Made by a program: the position numbers and the translations under genes. The notes below the pieces were generated by a model that was not told the DNA's origin, made no database searches, and saw only the letters and a list, made by a program, of their open reading frames with translations. DNA of 64,000 bases from Enterobacter asburiae (lineage in GTDB: Bacteria > Pseudomonadota > Gammaproteobacteria > Enterobacterales > Enterobacteriaceae), in assembly GCF_021440515.1 (NCBI RefSeq), contig NZ_JAKCMV010000023.1, positions 46,647 to 110,646 on the forward strand. Reading direction: 5' to 3'. This document shows, piece by piece, positions 36,156-45,193 of this stretch. Positions within the stretch are counted from its first letter, which is position 1. Each line of letters starts with the position of its first letter.

Positions 36156-37502
36156 ATGTCTGCCAACCATGCTGCGTTTAATTTAATTTTCCGTTTTGTT
36201 GAGAATTACGTCAGCCCCATAGCCGGGCGCATCTCTTCCCAGCGTCACGTCATGGCTATTCGCGACGGATTTATTTCCGCCATGCCGTTCATGATTGTCG
36301 GCTCCTTCCTGTTAGTGTTTGCTTACCCTCCATTCTCGCCGGACACCACCTGGGGCTTCGCCCGCGCCTGGCTGGATATGGCGAAGCAGTTTGAGGGCCA
36401 AATCCTGACGCCGTTCGATATGACCATGGGCATCATGTCCATCTATATCTGTGCGGCCATTGCCTATAACCTCGGCAAACATTACGTTAAATCGCACCAG
36501 CTCGACCCCTTCATGTGCGCAATGCTGTCGCTGATGGCGTTTTTGCTGGTGGCAGCGCCCAAAACAAAAGGTACGCTGCCGGTCGATAGCCTGGGCGGAA
36601 CGGGGATCTTTACCGCGATCCTGGTGGCGATTTACTGCGTTGAGATGATGCGTTTCCTGAAGGCGCACAATATCGGTATTCGCCTGCCTGACCAGGTGCC
36701 GCCGATGATCAAAAACTCCTTCGACCTGCTGATCCCTGTGCTGGTGGTGGTGCTGACGCTCTATCCGCTGAGCCTGCTGATCCAGTCTCAGTTCGGCATG
36801 CTGATCCCGCAGGCGATCATGTCCATCTTTAAGCCGCTGGTCTCTGCGGCGGATTCCCTGCCTGCGATCCTGCTGGCGGTGCTGATTGGTCACCTGCTGT
36901 GGTTTGCCGGCATTCACGGCGCGGCGATTGTCTCCGGGATGCTGCAAATGTTCTGGCTGACCAACCTGGGCATGAACCAGACCGCGCTGGCCGCCAGCCA
37001 GCCGCTGCCGCACATCTTCATGGAGGCGTTCTGGACGTTCTTCATTGTGATCGGCGGGTCGGGCGCCACGATGGGGCTGGTGTTCTGCTATCTGCGCAGC
37101 CGCTCCGCGCACCTGCGTTCCATCGGGCGTTTGAGCGTGGTGCCGAGCATTTTCAACATCAACGAGCCGGTGATTTTCGGTACGCCAATCGTGATGAACC
37201 CGGTGTTCTTTATTCCGTTCCTGCTGGCGCCGATGGTGAACGCCGTGCTGGCGTGGGCGGCGATGAAGCTGGATCTGATTGGGCGCGTGATCTCCGTGGT
37301 GCCGTGGACTGCGCCTGCCCCGGTCGGAGCCGCCTGGGCGCTCGGCTGGGACTTCCGCGCCGCAGTGCTGGTGATCCTGCTGGCGCTGGTGTCTGCCATC
37401 ATCTACTATCCGTTCTTCAAGGTGTACGAGAAGCAGCTGCTGGAGCAGGAAGCGGAAGAAGCACAGCGTAACGCGGAAGAGGAAAATCAGCAGGTCGCGT
37501 GA
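36156..37502 (+). CDS. Orphan PTS EIIC component, lactose/cellobiose family
   Basis: A 448-residue membrane permease of the Lac/ChbC type with about ten hydrophobic segments. It begins with the family-typical amphipathic start (FVENYVSPIAGRISSQRHVM AIRDGF in two parts) and contains the sugar-binding signatures HLLWFAGIHGAAIVSGML and NINEPVIFGTPIVMNPVF. The C-terminal tail is highly charged (EQEAEEAQRNAEEE). No EIIA or EIIB gene is adjacent, so phosphate must come from components encoded elsewhere. Substrate is probably a beta-glucoside or diacetylchitobiose-like sugar, by family. A REP pair follows the stop. Confidence 0.9.
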   Translation: MSANHAAFNLIFRFVENYVSPIAGRISSQRHVMAIRDGFISAMPFMIVGSFLLVFAYPPFSPDTTWGFARAWLDMAKQFEGQILTPFDMTMGIMSIYICAAIAYNLGKHYVKSHQLDPFMCAMLSLMAFLLVAAPKTKGTLPVDSLGGTGIFTAILVAIYCVEMMRFLKAHNIGIRLPDQVPPMIKNSFDLLIPVLVVVLTLYPLSLLIQSQFGMLIPQAIMSIFKPLVSAADSLPAILLAVLIGHLLWFAGIHGAAIVSGMLQMFWLTNLGMNQTALAASQPLPHIFMEAFWTFFIVIGGSGATMGLVFCYLRSRSAHLRSIGRLSVVPSIFNINEPVIFGTPIVMNPVFFIPFLLAPMVNAVLAWAAMKLDLIGRVISVVPWTAPAPVGAAWALGWDFRAAVLVILLALVSAIIYYPFFKVYEKQLLEQEAEEAQRNAEEENQQVA

Positions 37503-37511
37503 GTGGTGTGT

Positions 37512-37588
37512 GCCGGGTGGCGGCTTCGCCTTACCCGGCCTACGTTCTGAGGGTGTTGTAGGCCCGGTAAGCATCGCGCCACCGGGCA
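37512..37588. repeat. REP pair (BIME)
   Basis: Two inverted copies of the enterobacterial REP palindrome, GCCGGGTGGCGGC...TTACCCGGCCTAC (37512-37542) and its partner (37557-37588). They fill the gap between the convergent EIIC gene and fhuF. Confidence 0.85.
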
Positions 37589-37598
37589 ATTTCCCGCG

Positions 37599-38387
37599 CT
37601 ATTTTAGCGTGCAATCCCCGCACTGCTGAACGTCCGGCAGGCGGTAGCGCTGACAGCAGGTGCGGCGAACCAGCAGCCCGTCGCGCGGTACGACGGTGCG
37701 GAACAGCGGGTTATCGCGGCCGTCTGATAGCTGTTTAGCGAAGAAGCAGGACTGGCGCAGCGAATCGACCATCTCGTCGCCGAGCAGCGGTTTCATTTCG
37801 GTCAAATACCAGTGAATCAGGTAGCCGGTATTGCTCCAGATAAGCTTTCCGTTAATCTCACCGGTCTTTTCAAGCGCCTCAACCACCGGGACCAGCGCCT
37901 GCGTCACAAGGCGCTCCATACGCTCCTGCGCGGTCAGGTGCTTTCCGTTCTTATCTTCCTGCACGTCGATCCAGAAGCAGGCGGCACGCCCGGTTTCGTG
38001 GAACTCAACGTGGAAATGCTCCGCAGAAAGATCCAGCATCGCCTCCTGCGTCAGCAGGGCCACCATCATCGGGGGGACCATCAGGCCGACATACCACTGC
38101 GCCCACAGGGAGAGCAGCGGCTTGTTCTCGCGCGCCATTGTGGGTTGATTGCGATAGATATGGTCGGAATAGGCGGCGAAGAGCGACTGCTGTTCGGCAG
38201 GCTGGCACCATTGCGCCAGCGTCATCGCCTGGTGCGGATGCGGCTCATCGAGCTTGATGAAATCCAGCAGGTGCGCGCGGGTTTCGGCAATTTTTTCCCG
38301 AATGGCGTCCGCAAGCGTCACGCTCCCCGTGGAGAGACTGGCTCGCCAGAGAATTGCGTCAGTTGCCTGTGCGGTTTGAGTAGCCAT
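37599..38387 (-). CDS. fhuF: Ferric siderophore reductase FhuF
   Basis: A 262-residue [2Fe-2S] protein that reduces iron in hydroxamate siderophores in the cytoplasm. The C-terminal cluster motif CC-x10-C-x2-C is complete (TCCQRYRLPDVQQCGDCTLK). ENKPLLSLWAQWYVGLMVPP and HFHVEFHETGRAACFWIDV are family stretches. I chose the ATG at 38387, which gives the E. coli length; the upstream in-frame extension encodes the Fur box. A Fur box lies 24 bases upstream. Confidence 0.96.
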   Translation of the reverse strand: MATQTAQATDAILWRASLSTGSVTLADAIREKIAETRAHLLDFIKLDEPHPHQAMTLAQWCQPAEQQSLFAAYSDHIYRNQPTMARENKPLLSLWAQWYVGLMVPPMMVALLTQEAMLDLSAEHFHVEFHETGRAACFWIDVQEDKNGKHLTAQERMERLVTQALVPVVEALEKTGEINGKLIWSNTGYLIHWYLTEMKPLLGDEMVDSLRQSCFFAKQLSDGRDNPLFRTVVPRDGLLVRRTCCQRYRLPDVQQCGDCTLK

Positions 38388-38410
38388 AGAATCGGATAGC
38401 AAATCTAAAT

Positions 38411-38429
38411 GATAATGATTGCCAATCCT
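38411..38429 (-). promoter_or_regulatory. Fur box of fhuF
   Basis: Read on the fhuF strand this ends in AATCATTATC, and 13 of 19 positions match the Fur consensus GATAATGATAATCATTATC. It lies just upstream of the chosen fhuF ATG, where bound Fe-Fur would block transcription. Confidence 0.75.
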
Positions 38430-38483
38430 AACTATAGATAAAACCGATCGCAAGCCTTTTGTCGGGGAAGTGCGAGCGCGCCG

Positions 38484-39548
38484 CTACGCCGTGTGCAGCT
38501 CTTCGCTCAGCAGGATGTTGTTGCGCCCCATATGTTTGGCTTCGTACAGCGCCTTATCCGCTTTTTCCAGCGCCCCCTCCAGCTCGTCACCCTCGAAAAT
38601 GGCAATGCCGATACTGATGGTGACGTTGGTGGCCACGCTTTCGTTAAACATGTGCGGGATCTTTAAATCGTACACTTTCTGGCGAATGCGCTCGGCCGTC
38701 TGACGGGCATGGTCGAGGGAGATATTAGTCAGCAGCACCATAAACTCTTCGCCCCCGAAGCGGGCAACGATATCGCGCGAGCGCACCGCGTCGCGGATCG
38801 CCGCCGACACGCGGATCAGCGCCTGGTCGCCCATCATGTGGCCGTAGTGGTCGTTGTAGGCCTTAAAGTGGTCGATATCCAGCAGCATCACAAAGTGTTC
38901 GCCGTTATCCACCGGGGGGAGATTTTCCAGGCGGCTTTGCAGCCCCCGGCGGTTATACAGGCCGGTGAGCGGATCCATCATGCTGAGATCGGTCAGGGTT
39001 TCGCGCTCTTCAAGCAGGCGGGTGAGCAGATCCAGCGCGAAGTTGTCGTTTCGCCTTTGCAATAGGGTGTTGATCCCAATCGCCACCATCGGCAGCGCGA
39101 AGGAATAGGCCATCCTCAGCCAGCTGTCATGCTGGCTCAGCGTCAGGCAGACCGCAAACGCGGGCAGCGAATGCAGCGTAAAGGCTTTGATATTGCTGAC
39201 GAACGACAGCGAGCCGATAAACAGCACCGTTAACAACGCCATGACCAGATAGGTGGAGGGATCGTGGGTAATTAATGAAAACTTGGAGCCGATTTGCCAC
39301 GCCCACAGCAGGCCGAAGATCGTAGAAACGACCGGAATATTGATTTTGCGGGTTTTATTATTCCAGTGCCAGGCCAGCAGGCCAAGGCTGAGCGTCAAAA
39401 TGGCGAATAAAGGGATCGATAACAGACGCACGGAATAGAGCGGGTTGGTTACCGAGAACAGTGATGATGCTGCATTCAGAAACAAGAATAAACGTAACGA
39501 TAGCTGATATTTCTTGTCGACCAAAGACCGCCAGGATTGTGATGTCAT
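38484..39548 (-). CDS. Membrane diguanylate cyclase (GGDEF)
   Basis: A 354-residue protein that should make cyclic di-GMP from GTP. Residues 15-165 hold five or six hydrophobic segments of a membrane sensor region. The GGDEF domain covers about 188-350, with DPLTGLYNRRG, the metal aspartate in LLDIDHFKAYND, and an intact active site GGEEF at 265-269. The inhibitory I-site RxxD is present (RSRD, 256-259), five residues before it. It lies between the iron-regulated fhuF and yjjZ genes. I recall no equivalent gene at this place in E. coli K-12. Confidence 0.92.
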   Translation of the reverse strand: MTSQSWRSLVDKKYQLSLRLFLFLNAASSLFSVTNPLYSVRLLSIPLFAILTLSLGLLAWHWNNKTRKINIPVVSTIFGLLWAWQIGSKFSLITHDPSTYLVMALLTVLFIGSLSFVSNIKAFTLHSLPAFAVCLTLSQHDSWLRMAYSFALPMVAIGINTLLQRRNDNFALDLLTRLLEERETLTDLSMMDPLTGLYNRRGLQSRLENLPPVDNGEHFVMLLDIDHFKAYNDHYGHMMGDQALIRVSAAIRDAVRSRDIVARFGGEEFMVLLTNISLDHARQTAERIRQKVYDLKIPHMFNESVATNVTISIGIAIFEGDELEGALEKADKALYEAKHMGRNNILLSEELHTA

Positions 39549-39762
39549 AGTAGTGCGTTTTTAATATTTCTAATTAAAACAGACAAATAGGTGTTGGTTT
39601 GAAATAGTTACCGCTGCGTATCTAATAATAATTTTTTGAAAAGCGTTAAAGCAGTTAACAGGTGTGCAATTTATCACCTTAAGAATTTTCTGTCATTACA
39701 GGAAAGGTAAAGCGGGGCAATTTTGATGGCGTAGTGCTGACAAATGATAATCTCTATCATAT

Positions 39763-39781
39763 GATATTGGTTATCATTATC
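39763..39781 (+). promoter_or_regulatory. Fur box of yjjZ
   Basis: GATATTGGTTATCATTATC matches the Fur consensus at 16 of 19 positions. A second, partly overlapping Fur-like half (TGATAATCTCTATCATA) begins at 39744. The box lies 18 bp before the yjjZ ATG and would repress it under iron-rich conditions. Confidence 0.85.
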
Positions 39782-39799
39782 GATGCGAGAGAGAAAACC

Positions 39800-40030
39800 A
39801 TGTTGAGCAAGGCGCTGGGAAGTGGTTGGGGGGTGTTGCTGCCCGGAACGATCGTTGCCGGTCTAATGTTTGCCGATATCTCTGTTGTCGTCTGGAAACT
39901 GATTATCGTGGCAGGGCTGCTGATGACGTCAGTCATGATCTGGCACAAGCAGTTGCGGCACTTTGTGCTGTTGCCATCATGCGTTGCGTTGGTCAGCGGA
40001 ATGCTGGTGATACTGATGAGTTTGAAATAA
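39800..40030 (+). CDS. yjjZ: DUF1435 small membrane protein YjjZ
   Basis: A 76-residue inner-membrane protein with two or three hydrophobic segments (GVLLPGTIVAGLMFADISVV; LIIVAGLLMTSVMI; CVALVSGMLVILMSL). The motif WHKQLRHFVLLPSC is typical of DUF1435. I chose the ATG at 39800 (MLSKALGSGWG), as it has GAGAGAG upstream and matches the family; an earlier ATG at 39734 would place the Fur box inside the gene. Function is unknown; iron control is supported by the Fur box. Confidence 0.88.
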   Translation: MLSKALGSGWGVLLPGTIVAGLMFADISVVVWKLIIVAGLLMTSVMIWHKQLRHFVLLPSCVALVSGMLVILMSLK

Positions 40031-40065
40031 ACGGGAAGGGACTACGGGGAGAGTAATAAGATAAT

Positions 40066-40152
40066 TGGTGCGAGGGGGGGGACTCGAACCCCCACATCCG
40101 TAAGGACACTAACACCTGAAGCTAGCGCGTCTACCAATTCCGCCACCTTCGC
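40066..40152 (-). tRNA. leuV: tRNA-Leu (CAG), third in the operon
   Basis: An 87-nt class II tRNA including the encoded CCA end. On its strand it starts GCGAAGGTGGCGGAATTGG, has anticodon CAG within GCTTCAGGTGTT, a long variable arm (TGTCCTTACGGATG) and a GGTTCGAGTCC T-arm. It is the promoter-distal of three tandem copies; which of leuV/P/Q it equals is by convention only. Confidence 0.96.
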
Positions 40153-40183
40153 ACAGTCATCTTATTTTTCGATATCGCCTCGT

Positions 40184-40270
40184 TGGTGCGAGGGGGGGGA
40201 CTCGAACCCCCACATCCGTAAGGACACTAACACCTGAAGCTAGCGCGTCTACCAATTCCGCCACCTTCGC
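40184..40270 (-). tRNA. leuP: tRNA-Leu (CAG), second in the operon
   Basis: An 87-nt copy identical in sequence to the gene at 40066-40152, with anticodon CAG and encoded CCA. Spacer to the next copy is 31 bp. Confidence 0.96.
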
Positions 40271-40300
40271 CCAGTGCGAGCAATATCTTTATGGTTGTTA

Positions 40301-40386
40301 TGGTGCGAGGGGGGGGACTCGAACCCCCACATCCTAAGGACACTAACACCTGAAGCTAGCGCGTCTACCAATTCCGCCACCTTCGC
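40301..40386 (-). tRNA. leuQ: tRNA-Leu (CAG), first in the operon, 86 nt
   Basis: Promoter-proximal copy. It matches the other two except for one missing base in the variable arm: TCCTTAGGA in place of TCCTTACGGA, so the arm loop shrinks by one nucleotide while its three-base-pair stem is kept. Anticodon CAG and the CCA end are intact. It should fold, but it is not identical to the E. coli copies. Confidence 0.93.
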
Positions 40387-40423
40387 ATCATCGATACTAA
40401 AAGTATCGTAACCACGGAGGCGC

Positions 40424-40451
40424 ATTCTAGATGTTTTCAGCTTTACGTCAA
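40424..40451 (-). promoter_or_regulatory. Promoter of the tRNA-Leu operon
   Basis: TTGACG (-35) and TAGAAT (-10) are separated by 16 bp on the tRNA strand and are followed by a GC-rich discriminator (GCGCCTCC), the hallmark of stringently controlled stable-RNA promoters. The start would lie about 30 bases before the first tRNA. Confidence 0.8.
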
Positions 40452-40511
40452 CTGAAAAGTGAGCACGACGCCTTGATTGCTGCAAAAATGGCCTATGGAT
40501 GCGCCAGGCGA

Positions 40512-40540
40512 AGCCGGATGGCGCTTGCGCGTATCCGGCC
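40512..40540. repeat. Single REP element
   Basis: A degenerate REP palindrome, GCCGGATGGCGC...GCGTATCCGGCC, in the gap between the end of rsmC and the tRNA-Leu promoter. Confidence 0.75.
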
Positions 40541-40554
40541 TGGAGGATTGCAGA

Positions 40555-41583
40555 TTACTTCTTAGCCTGACGGGTCATTACGGTGCGGTACACCTTGAAG
40601 CGTCCGGTCTGGGCGATCACCTCGTGGAAGCCGAAGGTTTCGTCCAGCACTTTCGGGTACGGCAGGAAGGCGTTGGCAACGATACGCAGCTCGCCGCCGC
40701 TGTTCAGATGACGCACCGCGCCACGGATCAGGGTTTGCGCCGCTTCGAGGCTGGTCTCCATTCCGTCGTGGAACGGCGGGTTGGAGATAATCATGTCAAA
40801 GCGACCGGTGATGTCAGAGAAGACGTTGCTGGCGATCACCTCGCCTTCAACACCGTTCGCCGCAAGGGTCGCGCGGCTGGCTTCGACCGCCGGGGCGCTC
40901 ACGTCGCTCAGGGTCAGACGCACCTTCGGTGAATGGCTCGCCAGTACCGTTGCCAGCACGCCTGCGCCACAGCCGACGTCCAGCACCTTGCCTTTGGTGT
41001 GCGGCGTCAGGGTGGAGAGCAGCAGCTTGCTGCCCACGTCCAGATCGTCGCGGCTGAACACGCCCGGCAGGGTTTTGATGGTCAGGCCGTCGAGCTGATA
41101 TTCGCCCCAGTACGCCTCGGCGTTGAACTGCGCCTGCTTTTCCAGACGTCCGTGGTAAAGGCCGCAGCGGCGGGCGCTGTCGACTTTGTTCAGCGGCGCG
41201 TACTGCTCCAGGATCTGCTCGGCGCTGCGCACGCCGCTGCGGTTCTCACCGACCACGAAGATTTCGCAGCCGACGGGCAGTAGGGAGAGCAGGTTCATCA
41301 GCTGGAACTGGGCTTCCGGCTTGTTCTTCGGCCAGTAGTAGATCAGCGTGTCGCAGTCTGCCACGTCGCTTTGCTCTGCCACCAGGCTAAAGCGGGCGCG
41401 CTCGCCCATCTGGCGGCTTAAGACCTGCCAGTGGTGGAAATACTGGGTATGGGCACGGCTTTGTGCGCACTCGAAACGCGCGGGCAGGTCATCCTGCATA
41501 TCTCCGGCAAACAGAATACGGCTTTCTTCGAAATCATCACTGTGACGCAGCAAGACTTCACTTGCCGGGGTAAATGCAGACAT
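40555..41583 (-). CDS. rsmC: 16S rRNA (guanine-1207-N2)-methyltransferase
   Basis: A 342-residue methyltransferase (E. coli 343). The N-terminal half is a degenerate methyltransferase domain; the C-terminal half has the SAM motif [15 protein letters not shown] and catalytic [13 protein letters not shown] (NPPF). It methylates G1207 in the 30S subunit. It is divergent from the holD-rimI-yjjG genes with a 102-bp gap, as in E. coli. Confidence 0.97.
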   Translation of the reverse strand: MSAFTPASEVLLRHSDDFEESRILFAGDMQDDLPARFECAQSRAHTQYFHHWQVLSRQMGERARFSLVAEQSDVADCDTLIYYWPKNKPEAQFQLMNLLSLLPVGCEIFVVGENRSGVRSAEQILEQYAPLNKVDSARRCGLYHGRLEKQAQFNAEAYWGEYQLDGLTIKTLPGVFSRDDLDVGSKLLLSTLTPHTKGKVLDVGCGAGVLATVLASHSPKVRLTLSDVSAPAVEASRATLAANGVEGEVIASNVFSDITGRFDMIISNPPFHDGMETSLEAAQTLIRGAVRHLNSGGELRIVANAFLPYPKVLDETFGFHEVIAQTGRFKVYRTVMTRQAKK

Positions 41584-41685
41584 GAATTGTTCCTCAATAA
41601 ACTCAGGCGGGGATTATAGTAGGTAGATGGCGCACTTTCGACACATTTGCTATATTTGCGCGCCTGAGAGACAGGAGCTTTCCCT

Positions 41686-42099
41686 ATGACAACCCGACGA
41701 GACTGGCAGTTGCAGCAGCTGGGCATTACCCAGTGGGCCTTGCGTCGCCCGACGGCGTTGCAGGGTGAAATCGCCATTGCTATCCCCGCGCACGTTCGCC
41801 TGGTGATGGTGGCGCAGGAGCTGCCTGCCCTGAATGAAGCCCTGGTAGGCGATGTGCTTCGCAGCCTGAAGCTGACGCCCGATCAGGTATTACAGCTGAC
41901 GCCAGACCGCGTCGCGATGCTGCCCTCTGACAGCCGCTGCAACAGCTGGCTACTGGGAGAGGTGGACGAGGTTGCCCTTACGGGAAGCCAGATCGGCTCG
42001 CCCGGCCTTGAAGAGCTAAAAGCTAACCCAAATGCGCGTCGCGCGCTGTGGCAACAAATCTGCAAATATGAACACGATTTCTTCCCTCACGACGAGTGA
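41686..42099 (+). CDS. holD: DNA polymerase III psi subunit
   Basis: A 137-residue protein with the E. coli length. It begins MTTRRDWQLQQLGITQWALR, the N-terminal segment that binds chi (HolC), while the rest contacts the clamp loader (tau/gamma). Its 3' end overlaps rimI by 32 bases, the same coupling known in E. coli. Confidence 0.96.
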   Translation: MTTRRDWQLQQLGITQWALRRPTALQGEIAIAIPAHVRLVMVAQELPALNEALVGDVLRSLKLTPDQVLQLTPDRVAMLPSDSRCNSWLLGEVDEVALTGSQIGSPGLEELKANPNARRALWQQICKYEHDFFPHDE

Positions 42100-42511
42100 T
42101 CTCACGACAGCGTTCGCCATCGAAACGCGCGCCCACGCCTTTCCGTGGAGCGAAAAGACCTTTGCCAGCAACCAGGGCGACCGTTATCTGAACTACCGCC
42201 TGGACGTGGACGACACCATGGCCGCGTTTGCTATCACGCAGGTCGTGCTGGACGAGGCAACGCTGTTTAACATCGCGGTTGATTCCGCGTACCAGCGTCG
42301 TGGCCTGGGAAGGGCGCTTCTGGAGTATTTAATTCGGGAGCTTGAAACCCGTGACGTTTTCACCCTGTGGCTGGAAGTCCGCGCGTCGAATGTCGCCGCC
42401 ATCGCACTCTATGAAAGCTTAGGCTTCAACGAGGCGACCATTCGCCGTAACTACTATCCCACCGCAGAGGGGCGTGAAGACGCCATTATCATGGCTCTGC
42501 CGCTTGGATAA
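42068..42511 (+). CDS. rimI: Ribosomal protein S18 alanine N-acetyltransferase
   Basis: A 147-residue GNAT enzyme that acetylates the N-terminal alanine of S18. The start MNTISSLTTSDL matches E. coli and is preferred over an upstream in-frame ATG at 42032 inside holD. The acetyl-CoA loop is QRRGLGRALLEYL, with the C-terminal ASNVAAIALYESLGF motif (family motif B). Confidence 0.96.
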   Translation: MNTISSLTTSDLTTAFAIETRAHAFPWSEKTFASNQGDRYLNYRLDVDDTMAAFAITQVVLDEATLFNIAVDSAYQRRGLGRALLEYLIRELETRDVFTLWLEVRASNVAAIALYESLGFNEATIRRNYYPTAEGREDAIIMALPLG

Positions 42512-42530
42512 CTAAAATAAGGTTGTAACG

Positions 42531-43208
42531 ATGAAATGGGACTGGATTTTCTTTGATGCCGACGAAACGCTGTTTACGTTTGACTCGTTCGGTGGCCTAC
42601 AGCGGATGTTTATGGATTATAGCGTGACCTTCACCGCTGAAGATTTTCAGGACTATCAGGCGGTTAACAAACCGCTGTGGGTGGATTACCAGAACGGTGC
42701 CATTTCCGCGTTACAGCTTCAGCATCAGCGTTTTGACCTCTGGGCGGACCGCCTGAAGGTGTCGCCGGGCGCGCTAAACGATGCCTTCCTGAACGCGATG
42801 GCCGAGATCTGTGCCCCGCTGCCGGGCGCGGTATCGCTGCTAAACGCCCTGAAAGGCAAGGCGAAGCTTGGGATCATCACCAACGGCTTTACCGCCTTAC
42901 AGCAGATCCGCCTTGAACGCACCGGTCTGCGCGATCACTTTGACGCGCTGATTATTTCTGAAGAGGTCGGCGTGCCGAAGCCGGATCCGCGCATTTTTGA
43001 CTATGCGCTTGAACAGGCCGGAAACCCTGACCGCGACCGCGTGCTGATGGTCGGGGACACCGCCGAGTCCGATATTCTTGGCGGCATGAAATCCGGCCTG
43101 TCGACCGTCTGGCTAAACGCGCACGGTCGCGTGAAGCCGGAAGGCATTGAGCCGACCTGGACCGTCACGTCATTGAACGAACTGGAGCAGCTCCTGTGTA
43201 AACAATGA
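42531..43208 (+). CDS. yjjG: Pyrimidine 5'-nucleotidase YjjG
   Basis: A 225-residue HAD phosphatase (E. coli 225). The nucleophile motif is [12 protein letters not shown] at the N-terminus, with motif II IITNG, the lysine in [11 protein letters not shown], and motif [14 protein letters not shown]. It dephosphorylates UMP, dUMP and dTMP and helps to remove non-canonical pyrimidine nucleotides. It lies 19 bp after rimI. Confidence 0.96.
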   Translation: MKWDWIFFDADETLFTFDSFGGLQRMFMDYSVTFTAEDFQDYQAVNKPLWVDYQNGAISALQLQHQRFDLWADRLKVSPGALNDAFLNAMAEICAPLPGAVSLLNALKGKAKLGIITNGFTALQQIRLERTGLRDHFDALIISEEVGVPKPDPRIFDYALEQAGNPDRDRVLMVGDTAESDILGGMKSGLSTVWLNAHGRVKPEGIEPTWTVTSLNELEQLLCKQ

Positions 43209-43299
43209 TTGCCTGCCCCCTATTGATGGGTAAAATAGCCGCAATTTTGTATTCCATGATGCGTGGCGTGCTGCCGCGCTTATAAAAGAAGATTTAATT

Positions 43300-44889
43300 A
43301 TGACGTTGTCTCCTTATCTGCAAGAGGTGGCCAAGCGCCGTACTTTTGCCATTATCTCTCACCCGGATGCCGGTAAAACGACCATCACCGAGAAGGTGTT
43401 ACTGTTCGGACAGGCGATCCAGACCGCCGGTACCGTGAAGGGCCGTGGCTCCAGCCAGCACGCGAAATCCGACTGGATGGAGATGGAAAAGCAGCGTGGG
43501 ATCTCGATCACCACCTCCGTGATGCAGTTCCCGTATCACGACTGCCTGGTGAACCTGCTGGACACCCCGGGCCACGAAGACTTCTCCGAAGATACCTACC
43601 GCACCCTGACGGCGGTGGACTGCTGTCTGATGGTGATCGACGCCGCGAAAGGGGTTGAAGATCGTACCCGTAAGCTGATGGAAGTGACCCGTCTGCGCGA
43701 CACGCCGATCCTCACCTTTATGAACAAACTCGACCGTGACATCCGCGATCCGATGGAGCTGATGGATGAAGTGGAAAACGAGCTGAAGATCGCCTGTGCG
43801 CCAATTACCTGGCCAATCGGCTGCGGTAAGCTGTTCAAGGGCGTGTACCACCTCTATAAAGACGAAACCTACCTGTACCAGACCGGTAAAGGCCACACCA
43901 TTCAGGAAGTGCGTATCGTTAAAGGTCTGGATAACCCGGATCTGGACGTTGCCGTAGGCGAAGAGCTGGCCGCGCAGCTGCGTGACGAGCTGGAGCTGGT
44001 AAAAGGCGCGTCCCACGAGTTCGACAAGGAACTGTTCCTGGCGGGCGAAATTACCCCGGTCTTCTTCGGGACGGCGCTGGGTAACTTTGGCGTTGACCAT
44101 ATGCTCGACGGTCTGGTGGAGTGGGCGCCACGCCCAATGCCGCGTAAAACCGATACCCGTGAAGTTGACGCGCAGGAAGAGAAATTCACCGGCTTCGTCT
44201 TCAAAATTCAGGCCAACATGGACCCGAAACACCGCGACCGCGTAGCCTTTATGCGCGTGGTATCCGGCAAATACGAAAAGGGCATGAAGCTGCGCCAGGT
44301 GCGTATCGGTAAAGACGTGGTGATCTCCGACGCGCTGACCTTTATGGCGGGTGACCGTTCGCACGTTGAAGAGGCCTATCCGGGCGACATCATCGGGCTG
44401 CACAACCACGGCACCATCCAGATTGGCGACACCTTCACTCAGGGCGAGATGATGAAGTTCACCGGTATCCCGAACTTCGCACCGGAGCTGTTCCGTCGTA
44501 TTCGTCTGCGCGATCCGCTCAAGCAGAAGCAGCTGCTGAAAGGGCTGGTCCAGCTTTCCGAAGAGGGCGCTGTGCAGGTGTTCCGCCCAATCGCCAACAA
44601 CGATCTTATCGTTGGCGCGGTGGGTGTGTTGCAGTTCGACGTGGTGGTTGCCCGCCTTAAGAGCGAATACAACGTGGAAGCGATTTACGAATCGGTAAAC
44701 GTCGCGACCGCGCGCTGGGTTGAATGTTCAGACGTGAAGAAATTCGAAGAGTTTAAGCGTAAGAACGAAATCCAGCTGGCGCTGGACGGCGGCGACAACC
44801 TGACCTACATCGCCCCAACCATGGTTAACCTGAACCTGACGCAGGAACGCTATCCTGACGTGCAGTTCCGCAAAACCCGCGAACACTAA
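43300..44889 (+). CDS. prfC: Peptide chain release factor 3
   Basis: A 529-residue translational GTPase (E. coli length 529). G1 is [10 protein letters not shown]3 [12 protein letters not shown] and G4 MNKLDRD. It removes RF1/RF2 from the ribosome after peptide release. It is separated from yjjG by 91 bp and followed by a strong terminator. Confidence 0.98.
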   Translation: MTLSPYLQEVAKRRTFAIISHPDAGKTTITEKVLLFGQAIQTAGTVKGRGSSQHAKSDWMEMEKQRGISITTSVMQFPYHDCLVNLLDTPGHEDFSEDTYRTLTAVDCCLMVIDAAKGVEDRTRKLMEVTRLRDTPILTFMNKLDRDIRDPMELMDEVENELKIACAPITWPIGCGKLFKGVYHLYKDETYLYQTGKGHTIQEVRIVKGLDNPDLDVAVGEELAAQLRDELELVKGASHEFDKELFLAGEITPVFFGTALGNFGVDHMLDGLVEWAPRPMPRKTDTREVDAQEEKFTGFVFKIQANMDPKHRDRVAFMRVVSGKYEKGMKLRQVRIGKDVVISDALTFMAGDRSHVEEAYPGDIIGLHNHGTIQIGDTFTQGEMMKFTGIPNFAPELFRRIRLRDPLKQKQLLKGLVQLSEEGAVQVFRPIANNDLIVGAVGVLQFDVVVARLKSEYNVEAIYESVNVATARWVECSDVKKFEEFKRKNEIQLALDGGDNLTYIAPTMVNLNLTQERYPDVQFRKTREH

Positions 44890-44898
44890 TCCCTTCTC

Positions 44899-44929
44899 AG
44901 AGCACGGCTCCTGCCGTGCTCTTCTTTTA
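44899..44929 (+). terminator. Intrinsic terminator of prfC
   Basis: GAGCACGGC / GCCGTGCTC is a perfect 9-bp stem with loop TCCT, followed by TTCTTTT. It lies ten bases after the prfC stop. Confidence 0.9.
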
Positions 44930-45032
44930 TTCCTGTCTTATTAATCCCTTGCGGAATGTTCTTAATTCAACGCTTTTTCGCGTCATTTGCTCGTTTTTTG
45001 CCCGATTCTGAAAGCGGCACCGTGAGAGTGAT

Positions 45033-45039
45033 CTATATT
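45033..45039 (+). promoter_or_regulatory. Candidate sigma-S -10 element of osmY
   Basis: CTATATT within GTGATCTATATTTAAC resembles the sigma-S -10 region of E. coli osmY, about 155 bp before the start codon. The 304-bp gap between prfC and osmY holds this and the prfC terminator and no other gene that I can see. Confidence 0.55.
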
Positions 45040-45193
45040 TAACTCAGTGTTTAGCACCGGGCGTGGACGAATTAACTGTTCAATGCATGGATTTAGATTC
45101 TCCACTTTGCCCGTGTGTTTATTCGCAACATAAAAAACTAGTTATTAAGGAAGTTTGTCGCCCCAATGCCGGGCAAAACACAGGAATACATCG

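Noticed and set aside
35939-36166. A 75-codon minus-strand frame before the EIIC gene
   Set aside because: It covers the AACCGGTT operator and the EIIC ribosome-binding site and shows no protein family features.
40249-40485. A 78-codon minus-strand frame
   Set aside because: It covers the first tRNA-Leu gene and its promoter, so it is not a protein gene.
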